A stretch of DNA of 64,000 bases from Engelhardtia mirabilis (GCF_007748095.1 NZ_CP036287.1:682001-746000), one strand, 5' to 3'; positions 9,204 through 18,134 are shown, counted from the first letter of the stretch. Notes: a model not told the origin generated them from the letters alone. Numbers and translations are program-made.

Positions 9204-10733
9204 CTAGCGACCCTCGCCGAAGTACTTCTCCCGGATCCACTGCGGCTGCCAGGGGTCGATCACGCGCTCATGGCCAGTGAGGTCGATCTCCGCCGGGTGC
9301 TGCTCGGGCGAGGTCCAGGGTTGGTGGTCGCCGAGCAGGGTCTGTTGGGCGAGCAGTTGCTTGCGCAGCGCGGCGATGCGTTCGGACTGGTCGGGGTCGC
9401 TCCCCAGGTCGTGCAGCTCCGCCGGGTCCGACTCGAGGTCGAACAGTTGCGTCCGATCGATATCGGGATAGCGGATCAGCTTCCAACGGCCGTCGGTGAT
9501 CGCGCGCATGTGGTGTTGCGAGGTGAGCACGACCTCGCGGCCGACAGGTGCGTCCTCGCCCAAGAGCGGATGCAGGTCCCTCGAATGCGTGTCCCCCTCC
9601 GCCTCGAGCCCCGCCGTCGCGAGCACGGTCGCGTAGATGTCGTGCAGGTAGGCCAAGGAGTTCGTGCGCCCGTGCGGAATCCCCGGTCCGGCGAGGATCA
9701 GCGGCGCGCGCATCGAATGCTCGTACACGCTCTGCTTGCCGAGCAGGCCGTGGCTGCCCATGGCCAGGCCGTGGTCGGCGGCGTACACGACCAGGGTGCG
9801 ATCCGCGCGTCCGCTGGCCTCGAGCGCCGCCAGCACGCGCCCGACCTGCGAGTCCAGGTGCTCGATCAATGCGTAGTACTCCGCGAGCTGCTCGCGCACC
9901 AGCTCCTCCGTCCGCGGCCAGGGCCCGAGCATCTCGTCGCGGGTGGTGAGCTGCGAGTTGTCGAAGGGGTGTTGGGGCATGAAGTTCGCCGGCAGGGGCG
10001 GCCGCCGTCCGGCCATGCGCTCGCGCCACGCGATGGGCGCGTCGCGCGGGTCGTGGGGCGCGGTGAACGCCACGTAGCAGAAGAACGGCGCCTCGCCCTC
10101 CGCGGCGCGCTCCAGGAAGGCCACCGCTTGGTCGGCGAAGATCTCGCTGGAGTGGCCCTCGCCCTGGCGCACGTTCTGGAACTCGCCGCCCTCCACATCT
10201 ACCAGCGGCACCTGGAAGTGGTTACTCATCCCCGCGCGCATGACGGCCCGCGCCTGGGGAAAGGCGCGCCGCAGAGCGGCATGACCGTTGTGCCACTTGC
10301 CGGTCATGAAGGTCCGGTAGCCGGCGGCGGCCATGTGCTCGGGCAGGGTCGTGCGACCGTCGAACTCGCCCAGGTCGAGCTCGAACCAGGCCCGGCCGGT
10401 CATCAGCATCGCCCGGCTCGGAATGCAGACCGCGCCGTGGGGTCCGCCCAGGCAATAGGTTCGCTCGAACGCCGTGCCCCGTTCCACGAGTGAGTCCAGG
10501 TGCGGGGTGCGGATCCCGTCGTTGCCCAGGGCGCCGATCGTGTCGGCCCGCTGGTCGTCGGCGTAGATCAACAGGACGTTGATCGGGGCCTGATCGGGGT
10601 CGGGAGCTTCGGCGGCAAGCTCTGCGGGCGTCGACTCCTGGGCGGCGGCGCCAGCGGGCGAGAACAGCAGGAACGCGAGGGGCACGGCGACATGCAGAAC
10701 GGCGACATGCGAGGCAGCGGAGGGGAGGCGCAT
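9204..10733 (-). CDS. Exported sulfatase (formylglycine type)
   Basis: 509 residues with an N-terminal signal peptide (AVPLAFLLFSPAGAAAQ). The metal-binding DD is at 59-60 (LIYADDQRAD). The sulfatase signature C103-I-P-S-R (VCIPSRAMLMTGR) fits C-x-P-x-R, so C103 would be converted to formylglycine. Further conserved pieces are TFMTGKWHNG, FTAPHDPRD and the AADHGLAMGSHG metal-ligand segment. The family hydrolyses sulfate esters, typically of sulfated polysaccharides or small aryl/choline esters; the substrate cannot be inferred. No sulfatase-maturation enzyme is visible in the window. It is divergent from an alpha/beta hydrolase (111 nt apart). Confidence 0.88.
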   Translation of the reverse strand: MRLPSAASHVAVLHVAVPLAFLLFSPAGAAAQESTPAELAAEAPDPDQAPINVLLIYADDQRADTIGALGNDGIRTPHLDSLVERGTAFERTYCLGGPHGAVCIPSRAMLMTGRAWFELDLGEFDGRTTLPEHMAAAGYRTFMTGKWHNGHAALRRAFPQARAVMRAGMSNHFQVPLVDVEGGEFQNVRQGEGHSSEIFADQAVAFLERAAEGEAPFFCYVAFTAPHDPRDAPIAWRERMAGRRPPLPANFMPQHPFDNSQLTTRDEMLGPWPRTEELVREQLAEYYALIEHLDSQVGRVLAALEASGRADRTLVVYAADHGLAMGSHGLLGKQSVYEHSMRAPLILAGPGIPHGRTNSLAYLHDIYATVLATAGLEAEGDTHSRDLHPLLGEDAPVGREVVLTSQHHMRAITDGRWKLIRYPDIDRTQLFDLESDPAELHDLGSDPDQSERIAALRKQLLAQQTLLGDHQPWTSPEQHPAEIDLTGHERVIDPWQPQWIREKYFGEGR

Positions 10734-10844
10734 GGCGAGAGTCTAGGTCCGCGGTCCGGCGCGGGCCCGGCGGAGCGGATTGCGACCCCGCCGCGTATCA
10801 GCCCGGGTGCGGGGAGTCTCCTGTCCGTTCCCCGCTCGATTCCC

Positions 10845-11792
10845 ATGCGCTTCAGACCCCAGCTCGACTCCAACCGCTCCGGCTCGATCCTGCGTGCCGT
10901 CGTCTGGACCCTCGCCGGCATCGCCCTGCTCGCGGCGGGCAGCGCCTTCGTCGCGGCCGAGGCCGGCGCACCGCGCAATCGGCCGGTGGGGAAGGCCCCC
11001 GAGGGCTCCGGCCTGGTCGAGCTGAACTTCGACGGGGCCCGCGGCACGCGCCTGTCAGGCTGGCGCTCCGCACAGCCCGAGGCGCGGTCACCCGAGCCCG
11101 AGTTCGTCGCCGTCCTGGCCCATCCCCTGGGAGCCGATCGCAGGGCCATGCTCGGCCGCGCCGATTGGTTCCGCCGCCGGGGAGCGGCCGTGCTCCTGTT
11201 CGATTTTCGCGGCCACGGCGCCAGCGACGCCACGCGCCTGACCTTCGGCGATGACGAGTCCGGCGACCTGATCGCGGCGGTCGACCGGGCCCGAACCCTG
11301 TGGCCCGCGACGCCGATCGTCGTGGACGGTTGGTCCCTGGGCGCGGGCGCGGCCCTGGTGGCCGGCGGCCGGCTCGACGTCGACGGCCTGGTGCTCGAGG
11401 CGGCCTTCACGGACCTGGGCTCGGCGGTGCGCGACCGCGGAGCGAACCTCCTGCCCCTGGTCGGTCCCCTGGCGGCGGAACTGTTGCTGGTCCACGAGGG
11501 GTGGCTCTTGGGAGGCGACCCCGATCGACGCAGCCCCCTGGTCGGCGCGGGCGATGTCCTCGCGCCCACGCTCTTCCTGGTCGGCGGCGACGATCGCCGA
11601 GCCCCCGTGGCGGGGGTGCGCCGCATCGCCGAGCGGGTCGCCGACTGCCGCGGCGTCGCGGTCTTCGAGGGCCGCGCCCACGTCGACCTGTTCGGCCGGG
11701 ACCCCGAGCGCTTCGAGCTCACCGTCGGCCGCTTCATCGACGACCTGCGCCGAGAGTGGCGCGACGACTTGATCGCCAACCGGGCTCAGTAA
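10845..11792 (+). CDS. Membrane-anchored alpha/beta hydrolase
   Basis: 315 residues from ATG 10845. An N-terminal hydrophobic segment (VVWTLAGIALLAAGSAFVAA) suggests a signal anchor. The fold motifs are LFDFRGHGAS, the nucleophile elbow DGWSLGAGAAL (G-x-S-x-G), an acid after VGGDDRRAP and the base GRAHVDLF, giving a complete Ser-Asp-His triad. The closest general type is the BAAT/BEM46-like esterase group acting outside the membrane. Its 3' end overlaps that of the convergent dehydrogenase gene by 7 nt. Substrate unknown. Confidence 0.75.
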   Translation: MRFRPQLDSNRSGSILRAVVWTLAGIALLAAGSAFVAAEAGAPRNRPVGKAPEGSGLVELNFDGARGTRLSGWRSAQPEARSPEPEFVAVLAHPLGADRRAMLGRADWFRRRGAAVLLFDFRGHGASDATRLTFGDDESGDLIAAVDRARTLWPATPIVVDGWSLGAGAALVAGGRLDVDGLVLEAAFTDLGSAVRDRGANLLPLVGPLAAELLLVHEGWLLGGDPDRRSPLVGAGDVLAPTLFLVGGDDRRAPVAGVRRIAERVADCRGVAVFEGRAHVDLFGRDPERFELTVGRFIDDLRREWRDDLIANRAQ

Positions 11793-12904
11793 CCCAGCTC
11801 GCGGTCGACCACGTTCAAGAGCGGCTCGCCCGCGATGAAGCGCTCCATGTTCTCGCGCACGAGCACGTCGCGGCGTTCGACCGTGAGCTCGGCGCGGCCC
11901 GCCACGTGCGGGGTGATCGTCACGCCCTCGTGCCACCACAGCTCGTGCCCCGGCGGCAGGGGCTCGGGGTCGGTCACGTCCAGGCAGGCACCGGCCAGGT
12001 GCCCACTGTCGAGGGCCGCAAGCAGGGCATCGGTGTCGAGGATCGGTCCGCGCGCGATGTTGACGACGAAGGCCCCGGGGCGCAGCAGGTTCAGGCGCCG
12101 GGCGTCGAACATCCCGCGCGTCTCGTCGGTCAGGGGCAGGCAGATCACCAGCACGTCGGTCTGGGCCAGGAGTTCGTCGAGTCGGTCGCCGGTGGCCAGC
12201 ACGTCCACGTAGTCCGGCGCCGGCCGCTCGGTGCGGACGGTGGCGAGCACGCGCATGTCGAAGGCGTGGGCGCGCTGGGCCACCTGGCTGCCGATGCCGC
12301 CCATGCCGGCGACGAGCATCGTGCGACCGGCCAGCGAGGCCGTCTCCGGCGCGGCGTCGCGGTCCCAGTTCTCGCGCACCTGGGCCTCGGCGTAGGCGTA
12401 GAGCCCGCGCAACTGGGCCAGCAGCATGGCGAACACGTGCTCCGCGATCACCGGACCGTGCACGCCCTTGGCGTTGGTCAGGACGACCTCCGGGCGGCTC
12501 GTCAGGCCGTCCAGCTCGATGTAGCGCTCGACCCCGGCGCTGTAGCTCTGCACCCAGGCCAGGTTCGGCGCGGCAGCCAGGAACTCTTCGCTGAGCAGGT
12601 GGGCGTCGATGCCGTGGGCGCGACCGGCGTAGCGCAGCACCGACTCGCGCGTCTGCTCGCCGATGATCTCGATCCGGTCCTCGCGGCCCGCGGTCAACTC
12701 GGCGATCTCGTCGTCGTCGATGGCGCTGGTCAGGTAGACCAGGGGCCCGTTCACGAAGGCCGGGTCGACGGCCACCGTGGAGCCCCGCTCGGCCCCGGGG
12801 GCGATGGTCAGAGCCTCGATCGGATCGCCGGGGGAGGCGCAGGACCCGAGGAGTAGGGCGAGGACGGCCAGCGCGCGGCCGGCATGACGAGCTTGGATCT
12901 GCAT
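11786..12904 (-). CDS. D-2-hydroxyacid dehydrogenase with a lipoprotein signal
   Basis: 372 residues from ATG 12904. The first 25 residues form a lipoprotein signal with lipobox LLGSC, so Cys would be lipidated and the enzyme exported. The body is a complete D-isomer-specific dehydrogenase: the dinucleotide fold VAGMGGIGSQ, the catalytic Arg in NIARGPILD, the Glu in DVTDPEPLPPG and the His in ITPHVAGR. This family normally works in the cytoplasm with NAD(H), so an exported version is odd. Either it uses a different or tightly held cofactor, or it has been recruited as a ligand-binding protein. The open frame upstream of 12904 lacks family similarity. The gene is divergent from hsp20 with 452 nt between. 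Confidence 0.82.
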   Translation of the reverse strand: MQIQARHAGRALAVLALLLGSCASPGDPIEALTIAPGAERGSTVAVDPAFVNGPLVYLTSAIDDDEIAELTAGREDRIEIIGEQTRESVLRYAGRAHGIDAHLLSEEFLAAAPNLAWVQSYSAGVERYIELDGLTSRPEVVLTNAKGVHGPVIAEHVFAMLLAQLRGLYAYAEAQVRENWDRDAAPETASLAGRTMLVAGMGGIGSQVAQRAHAFDMRVLATVRTERPAPDYVDVLATGDRLDELLAQTDVLVICLPLTDETRGMFDARRLNLLRPGAFVVNIARGPILDTDALLAALDSGHLAGACLDVTDPEPLPPGHELWWHEGVTITPHVAGRAELTVERRDVLVRENMERFIAGEPLLNVVDRELGY

Positions 12905-13223
12905 CGGTGGGGCGACGACGATAACGAGCTTGGCCGAACAGGCCCGGTGCCTTGTGGCGGGGTTGCCGTTGGAACGGTCGGGGCGCCGCGCTCGGTGGCC
13001 CGGAGCGACCCTCGGCCCAACCCGAAGCCCCTTCGCGACCCATCCAGGGCGACTCGGGGTCCCGAGATGCCCGCCCGCCGCCTTGGCAGGGTGCGCCGAG
13101 CCACCTGGCCGGATTGACAGCTTTCTGCCGCATCGGCGCGTCGTTTTGGCAGTGATGGGTCCGGTGGAGGGTCTCCGGGCAGGCCCGTGTCGGTGTGGCG
13201 CCCTCTCAGGCCGGGGTCCGCCC

Positions 13224-13240
13224 TTGGCACGGCCCTTGCT
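13224..13240 (+). promoter_or_regulatory. Sigma-54 (RpoN) promoter upstream of the Hsp20 gene
   Basis: The sequence TTGGCACGGCCCTTGCT matches the -24/-12 consensus (TGGCACG-N4-TTGCT) at every invariant position. GG (13226-13227) and GC (13238-13239) are separated by exactly 10 nt. It lies about 117 nt upstream of the hsp20 ATG at 13357 and points towards it. The remainder of the 452-nt space between 12904 and 13357 shows no other gene; enhancer sites could lie there. Confidence 0.65.
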
Positions 13241-13356
13241 TCCTGGGATGCACCGGCACGGACCGGGCGACCTGGGGGCCGCCCGACCATGACCTCCGCG
13301 CGCCGCACGCCGGAGACCTGCGGCGCGCACCGACGACATCAGGAGTCACGACCCAC

Positions 13357-13797
13357 ATGAAGCACCTCATCCCTGTCACCGGCTTCGGCCCCGCCCGCGC
13401 TGACCTCGACCGACTCTTCGAGCGCTTCTTCGAAGGCGGCAACTTCAGCGGTGGCGGCGAGGGGCGTTCCCTCGTGCGCGTCGACGTCGCGGAGTTGACC
13501 GACGCCTACCAAGTGCGCGCCGAAGTTCCCGGCGTGCCCGCCGACGCGATCGAACTCAAGCTCGACGGTCGCACCCTCACCATCGCCGGCGAGAAGCCGC
13601 GCGCCTTCGACGAGCAGCCCGATCAAGTTCTGCACCGGGAGGCCGGATTCGGTGCCTTCCGGCGCGTGCTCGAGTTCCCGCTGCAGGTGGACGGCGACAG
13701 CGTCGTCGCGCGCCACGAGCAGGGCGTGCTCTACATCACCGTGCCCAAGGCCCAGGCCGCGCGCTCGCGCGTGATCGAGATCCAGCGCGAGGCCTGA
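13357..13797 (+). CDS. Hsp20/alpha-crystallin small heat-shock protein
   Basis: 146 residues; ATG 13357 with AGGAG at 13341-13345. The alpha-crystallin domain spans about residues 40-135: VRVDVAELTDAYQVRAEVPGV, the KLDGRTLTIAGEK strand pair, GAFRRVLEFP, and the terminal GVLYITVPK. A short C-terminal tail carries V-I-E-I, resembling the I-x-I oligomerisation motif. It would hold unfolding proteins in a refoldable state in the cytoplasm. Regulation appears to be through the sigma-54 promoter at 13224-13240, and no CIRCE or HrcA-type inverted repeat is visible. A strong hairpin follows 33 nt after the stop. Confidence 0.93.
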   Translation: MKHLIPVTGFGPARADLDRLFERFFEGGNFSGGGEGRSLVRVDVAELTDAYQVRAEVPGVPADAIELKLDGRTLTIAGEKPRAFDEQPDQVLHREAGFGAFRRVLEFPLQVDGDSVVARHEQGVLYITVPKAQAARSRVIEIQREA

Positions 13798-13829
13798 TCC
13801 CGCGCCGCGCCGCTGACTCCGGTTGCATC

Positions 13830-13862
13830 GGCCCCCGTCGCCCCCTGTGGGCGACGGGGGCC
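13830..13862 (+). terminator. Strong hairpin after hsp20
   Basis: A perfect 14-bp stem (GGCCCCCGTCGCCC paired with its complement at 13849-13862) encloses the 5-nt loop CCTGT. No T-run follows, as is usual in very GC-rich genomes. The remaining space to 14074 holds nothing else I can identify. Confidence 0.7.
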
Positions 13863-14074
13863 GCGCGCGTTCGGAGGGCCGAGTCGGACTGTCTCGAGCG
13901 GGTAAGCGCAGGCAGGTGGGGCACCCCAAAACTGCTCGAACATGGGCCGGGCGGGTCCCCCGCGAGCGGGGCGTTCTGATCTCGTAAACGGTCGCCACGG
14001 CTCACTGGAGTTGGTCTCAGCTCCCACTTGGCATTGAAAGTCACTGCCCTCCCCGTCGGCTCCGAAACACCCCC

Positions 14075-14896
14075 ATGCGATCCATAGACGACCTTCTCGC
14101 CCTTGTCCGCTCCCATCGCTGCTTCCAACACCCCGTCTTCGAGCACTGGGCACAGGTCGCTCCGCAACCGGAGGTGATCGGCGCCCTGTTCCACCAGATC
14201 CAGAAATTCTGCGCCTCGACCCGTCCCGGGGGGGAGTTCCCCGCCGCTCTGGAGCAGCTCGGTCTCGACTCCGAGAGCCGCCTGATGCACGAGATCGTGG
14301 AGAGCGAGGAGGACCACGGTCCGGAGCTCGCGACCATGGCAGGCTACATCGTCAACCGTGCGGCGGGAGCGTCGACGTGCCCCGACCTGTCCGACCAGCA
14401 GGCGGTTGAAGCGGTGCTCAAGAACTACTCGGACAAGCTGCTCGGCTCCCTTCCGGGCTACGACCCCGAGTCGGGCCTGACCGCCCAGGCGCGCCGCGCG
14501 ATCGAGGTCTTCGAGCGCCGCTTCGACCCGAGCCGCGAGACGACCTTCAAGAACCTGGGCACGGCCCTGGCCCTCGAGATCATCTCCAACCGCCACCTGA
14601 TCCCCGGCGAGAAGCACTGTCTGATCGACAGCGGGCTGTACGGCGCGAGCCTCGAGGACACCGACATGCACTACCTGCTGGAGCACTGGGGCGAGGCCGG
14701 CGCCGAGCAGCAGCACGAGCGCAACGCGGTCGAGGCCGTGGCGTCCGTCATCGACGAGGAGACCGAACCCCTCGTGGTGCAGGGGATGTACGACTTCCTC
14801 GATTCGCTCACGGCCCTGTGGGACGTGCTCGACTCGGCCCTGTTGCAATCCGGCCATCGGGCGGACACCCAGCAAGCGGTCGGCGCGGGGGCCTGA
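14075..14896 (+). CDS. Haem-oxygenase-like diiron (HDO-type) iron-containing redox protein
   Basis: 273 residues, all-helical in appearance. Candidate metal ligands sit in the helical pattern of haem-oxygenase-like diiron oxidases: E and H in HEIVESEEDHGPEL (about 69-82), E and H in ALALEIISNRHL (about 168-178), and D/H in DTDMHYLLEHWGEAG with a following HE. Relatives include fatty-acid decarboxylases, N-oxygenases and other specialised oxidases, so the reaction cannot be named. The gene is first in a tight same-strand group with two GNAT acyltransferases (46 and 12 nt gaps), suggesting a joint modification pathway. Confidence 0.7.
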   Translation: MRSIDDLLALVRSHRCFQHPVFEHWAQVAPQPEVIGALFHQIQKFCASTRPGGEFPAALEQLGLDSESRLMHEIVESEEDHGPELATMAGYIVNRAAGASTCPDLSDQQAVEAVLKNYSDKLLGSLPGYDPESGLTAQARRAIEVFERRFDPSRETTFKNLGTALALEIISNRHLIPGEKHCLIDSGLYGASLEDTDMHYLLEHWGEAGAEQQHERNAVEAVASVIDEETEPLVVQGMYDFLDSLTALWDVLDSALLQSGHRADTQQAVGAGA

Positions 14897-14942
14897 TCCC
14901 CTGGCCGGCTCCCTGCTGGACAGCGGGCGCCTGCAGTTCCGG

Positions 14943-15932
14943 GTGGCCGAGCCCGGCGACGAGCAGCGGATCTTCGACGCCTACGCCCACCTGTTCGAGG
15001 GCGACGTCGACGCACCCGCGCCCTCGCCGCCGACTGCGGCCACCTGGACCTGGCGCCAGGCTGCGAACCCCGCCGGGGCGCGTGTGCTGTTGGCCCTGGA
15101 CGCGGACGAGGTCGTGGGCCTCGTCTGCGCCAGTGGCCAGCCCGTGCTGGTGAACGGCGAGGCCGCGCGCATCAGCCGCGTGGACGACATCCGCATCGCG
15201 CCGCGCTTCCGCCATGCCCTGGGCCGTCCGGGCCTGGTGGTGCGGATGGGCGAGGCTTGGGAGCGGGCCTTCGGCGGCATGGAGCTCGACTTGATCAGCT
15301 GGGGCTTCCCGACGCCCGCCGCCTGGCGCGTGCTCAACTGGCACGTCAAGGTCCAGGCGGTGCGCACCCAGTTCAAGCTGGTGGGTCAGCTGGAGCACCT
15401 GCGGATCGGTGAGGCGGGCGGGCTCGTGGCCGAGCCCGTCGAGCGTTTCGACGACGACGTCGAGCCCCTCTGCGCGCGTCTGGCCGAGGGCCGCGGCCTG
15501 ACCCTCGCGCGCGACGTGGTCTGGCTGGACTGGCGCTTCCGCCAGCGGCCGGATCAGTCCTACGACCAGGCGGTCGTGCGCCGGGGCGGCGAGGTGGTCG
15601 GCTTGGCAGTGTTCCGCACCGGCGACTTCGACGGGGATCGGAACGTCGGTCTGGTCTGCGACTGGATCGTCGCGCCCGACGACGACGGCGCGGCGAACGC
15701 GCTCCTGGCCTGGCTGGCGGAGCGTGCCCGCGCGGCCGGTTGCGAGCGCCTGGTGCTGCTCCTGCCCGAGACCTCGCCCGACTGGCGCCCCCTGCAGGAC
15801 CGCCACGGCTTCCTGGCTCTGCGCCTGGCCAAGCGCTTCCTGCTCGCCGACCGCTCCTACGCCAAGCAGATGCGGATGCACTGGCTGCACCAGTCCTGGC
15901 ACTACACCTTCGCCGACACCGACTTCGCCTAA
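14943..15932 (+). CDS. GNAT-family acyltransferase (tandem copy 1)
   Basis: About 329 residues from GTG 14943. The frame is open further upstream and a few codons before this GTG (GRLQFRVAEPGDEQRI) look like the true first strand, so the start may be a rare codon near 14901. Two GNAT-like halves are visible, the second with CDWIVAPDDDGAANALLAWLAERARAAGCERLVLLLPE and QDRHGFLALR. The C-terminus, SWHYTFADTDFA, is nearly repeated in the next gene (WWYTLADSDLV), so the two are paralogues. Substrate unknown. Confidence 0.7.
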   Translation: MAEPGDEQRIFDAYAHLFEGDVDAPAPSPPTAATWTWRQAANPAGARVLLALDADEVVGLVCASGQPVLVNGEAARISRVDDIRIAPRFRHALGRPGLVVRMGEAWERAFGGMELDLISWGFPTPAAWRVLNWHVKVQAVRTQFKLVGQLEHLRIGEAGGLVAEPVERFDDDVEPLCARLAEGRGLTLARDVVWLDWRFRQRPDQSYDQAVVRRGGEVVGLAVFRTGDFDGDRNVGLVCDWIVAPDDDGAANALLAWLAERARAAGCERLVLLLPETSPDWRPLQDRHGFLALRLAKRFLLADRSYAKQMRMHWLHQSWHYTFADTDFA

Positions 15933-15944
15933 GCCAGCCGCGCC

Positions 15945-16919
15945 ATGGACTACACCATCCGCGAGTACGCCGAGGGCGACATGCCCTCCTTGATCGAGAC
16001 CTTCAACCTGGTCTTCGACGGACAGCGGACCGAGTCGGAGTGGCGCTACACCCACGAGCAGAACCCCGCGGGCCTGCGCCTGTTCGTGGCGGCGACCGAG
16101 GACGGCCAGTGCGTGTGCCAGTACTCCGCGCGCCCCTACCGCCACTGGATGGATGGCCGTGAGCGCATCTTCGCCGAGATCATCGACTCCTTCGTCCATC
16201 CCGATCACCGGGCGGGGCTGAAGTCGCCGGGCATCTTCGTTCGCACGGCACTGCCGTTCTTCCCCGCCTACGGCGCCGCCGAGCCGCCCGGGGACGTGGT
16301 GCACTACGGCTGGCCGGTGGAGAAGGCCTACCGCATCGGCCAGCTCTACCTGCACTACAACGTGTACCGATCGCAGACCGTCTTGGCACGGGCGGTGGGT
16401 GACGGCCCGACGCAGTTGCCCGCGGGCGTGCGCGTCCTCGAGCGCTTCGACGCCGAGGTGGATCGCCTCTACGAGCGACTGCGCGACGGGTGGGGCACCA
16501 GCACCATCCGCGACGCCGCGTTCCTCAACTGGCGCTTCGTCGACAACCCGCTGAACGACTACACCGTGCTCGCCGTGGACGGCGCCGACGGCCTCGCGGG
16601 CTACGCCGTCTACCGCGCCGACGATTGGCTCACGCCCGGGACCGCGCCGATCGCGGACTGGTTGGTGCCGCACAACGAGCCTGGGGTCGCGGGAGCCCTC
16701 CTCGAGGCGCTACTCGCCCGCGCGCGCTTGGACGGCAAGGCCGCCCTCGGCCTCTTCATCCCCGACTGGTCGAGCTGGTTCGAGTGGTTCCAACGCCAGG
16801 GCTTCGGCGTCTGGCCCACGCCCTACTACATGGTCGGCCGCACCTTCGACCCCAACCACAGCCTGTGGTGGCTGCGCGACCACTGGTGGTACACCCTGGC
16901 GGACTCGGACTTGGTTTGA
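15945..16919 (+). CDS. GNAT-family acyltransferase (tandem copy 2)
   Basis: 324 residues from ATG 15945, 12 nt after copy 1. The N-terminal half reads MDYTIREYAEGDMPSLIETF...TESEWRYTHEQNPAG...IIDSFVHPDHRAGLKSPG, a GNAT fold with an acetyl-CoA-loop-like segment. The C-terminal half has an ADWLVPHNEPGVAGALLEAL...FQRQGFGVWPTPYYMVGR module. The closing residues WWYTLADSDLV repeat the end of copy 1. Such double-GNAT proteins often sit in polysaccharide or modified-amine pathways of planctomycetes. Together with the diiron protein at 14075 they form a probable three-gene operon. Its role is unassigned. Confidence 0.75.
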   Translation: MDYTIREYAEGDMPSLIETFNLVFDGQRTESEWRYTHEQNPAGLRLFVAATEDGQCVCQYSARPYRHWMDGRERIFAEIIDSFVHPDHRAGLKSPGIFVRTALPFFPAYGAAEPPGDVVHYGWPVEKAYRIGQLYLHYNVYRSQTVLARAVGDGPTQLPAGVRVLERFDAEVDRLYERLRDGWGTSTIRDAAFLNWRFVDNPLNDYTVLAVDGADGLAGYAVYRADDWLTPGTAPIADWLVPHNEPGVAGALLEALLARARLDGKAALGLFIPDWSSWFEWFQRQGFGVWPTPYYMVGRTFDPNHSLWWLRDHWWYTLADSDLV

Positions 16920-16933
16920 GCCTGCCCTCGAGT

Positions 16934-18022
16934 TCAAAGTGAGATCGTCTGCACGGGGCTCGAATCGATCACGATGGGAGCGACGTTCAGTGGCTTTTCA
17001 TTTCCCTCGCCCCGGGCGATGGTCTGGAGCGACCACAGCTCCAGCACGTACTCGCCGGGCCGCAAGGCGGGGAAGGAGATCGAGCCCTCGACGTCACGTT
17101 CGGTCCGCCAGCCGGCGATGCTGTCGTCCGCATTCCGCACCCACAGGTCCAAGATCAGAGAGCCAATTTCCGAGTGGGAGGCGAGGGGCGCGTAGGTGGA
17201 GGCCGGGAAGAGGCAGAACAGGTCTGCGCCCGGAATGGCCGTGGCGTCGTAGGTCACGGTGACGTCGGCGATGGGACTCGGAGCTAACACCATCGCCCTA
17301 CCGAAGCCGTGGACTTCGATCGGCGTGGTCTGGCTTCCGTCCAGCGTCGAGGCCTCGATGGTGATGGGCTGGGTCACGGACCAGCGGTAGATCGGGACGG
17401 GGGTATTCGTCGGAAGCTCCAACTCGATGCTGCCGCTCGAGAACCAATCCGAAGAGCCGAAGTAGTCTCCCGCGAGGATGCGGACCCTGGCGCTGGCCTC
17501 CGGATTCAAGACCTCCACCGATCCGGCGAGGGGTGGGTAGGCGAGCCTGAGGGTCTGCTCCGTCGCCCGCTCGTTCCCATCGGCAATCGCCGTGAACGCC
17601 AACTGACTTGTCGCGAAGCAGCCGTCTCGGGGATCGAGCCAGATGCCGTGCTCGCTGGACCTCTGCCCGTCGTTGGTGGCGGGGAAGAACTCGACCTGCG
17701 CCCAGGCGTCGGGGTCGGGGGCGAAACGCCCGGTGCCGAAGCTGAAAGTCGCCCGTCCATCTACGACCTGAGTCGGATACGGGCCCCAGCCCGTCGACCG
17801 GCCCATGGTCGACTGGTGGACCACGAACCAACCCGCGCCGTCATAGGGCTCGTTGTCGACGTCGATGACGATTGCGGGGATCGAGGCCGTCAGCGCCGGC
17901 TCGGTCGCGCTGCGAGCGGGGTGGATCTCGATCGCCCTCCCCTGACCCGTCCAAATCGTGGTGTTCGCCGTGAGGACGACCAGGGCCACCGTGGCCAGGC
18001 GCTTGCAGAGGGGGGCGTTCAT
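16934..18022 (-). CDS. Secreted protein of unknown function
   Basis: 362 residues with a signal peptide (LATVALVVLTANTTIWTGQGRA). The mature part is beta-rich, with several segments resembling carboxypeptidase-regulatory/Ig-like strands, such as PEASARVRILAGDYFGSS, ITIEASTLDGS and SISFPALRPGEYVLELWSL. The last of these is a typical end of a CarboxypepD_reg-like repeat. No catalytic motif is seen. It ends 14 nt from the convergent GNAT stop. Confidence 0.65.
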   Translation of the reverse strand: MNAPLCKRLATVALVVLTANTTIWTGQGRAIEIHPARSATEPALTASIPAIVIDVDNEPYDGAGWFVVHQSTMGRSTGWGPYPTQVVDGRATFSFGTGRFAPDPDAWAQVEFFPATNDGQRSSEHGIWLDPRDGCFATSQLAFTAIADGNERATEQTLRLAYPPLAGSVEVLNPEASARVRILAGDYFGSSDWFSSGSIELELPTNTPVPIYRWSVTQPITIEASTLDGSQTTPIEVHGFGRAMVLAPSPIADVTVTYDATAIPGADLFCLFPASTYAPLASHSEIGSLILDLWVRNADDSIAGWRTERDVEGSISFPALRPGEYVLELWSLQTIARGEGNEKPLNVAPIVIDSSPVQTISL

Positions 18023-18134
18023 GGTGTTCGAGCTCTCCTGTCCAATCCCTAGTCCCTCGCCCGGCCGGGACTACACCGTGGCTCGCGAGGACCGAAGGCC
18101 TTCGGGGATCGACCCCTGCGCGGCCGACTGAGGT

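Noticed and set aside
7464..10493. Very long plus-strand open frame (about 1000 codons) opposite the sigma fusion and sulfatase genes
   Set aside because: It is a mirror of real genes on the minus strand, with low-complexity Arg/Gly/His/Val-rich translation and no motifs; typical of GC-rich antisense frames.
13731..14153. Minus-strand frame after hsp20
   Set aside because: It crosses the strong hairpin and overlaps hsp20 and the HDO gene; composition is not coding-like.
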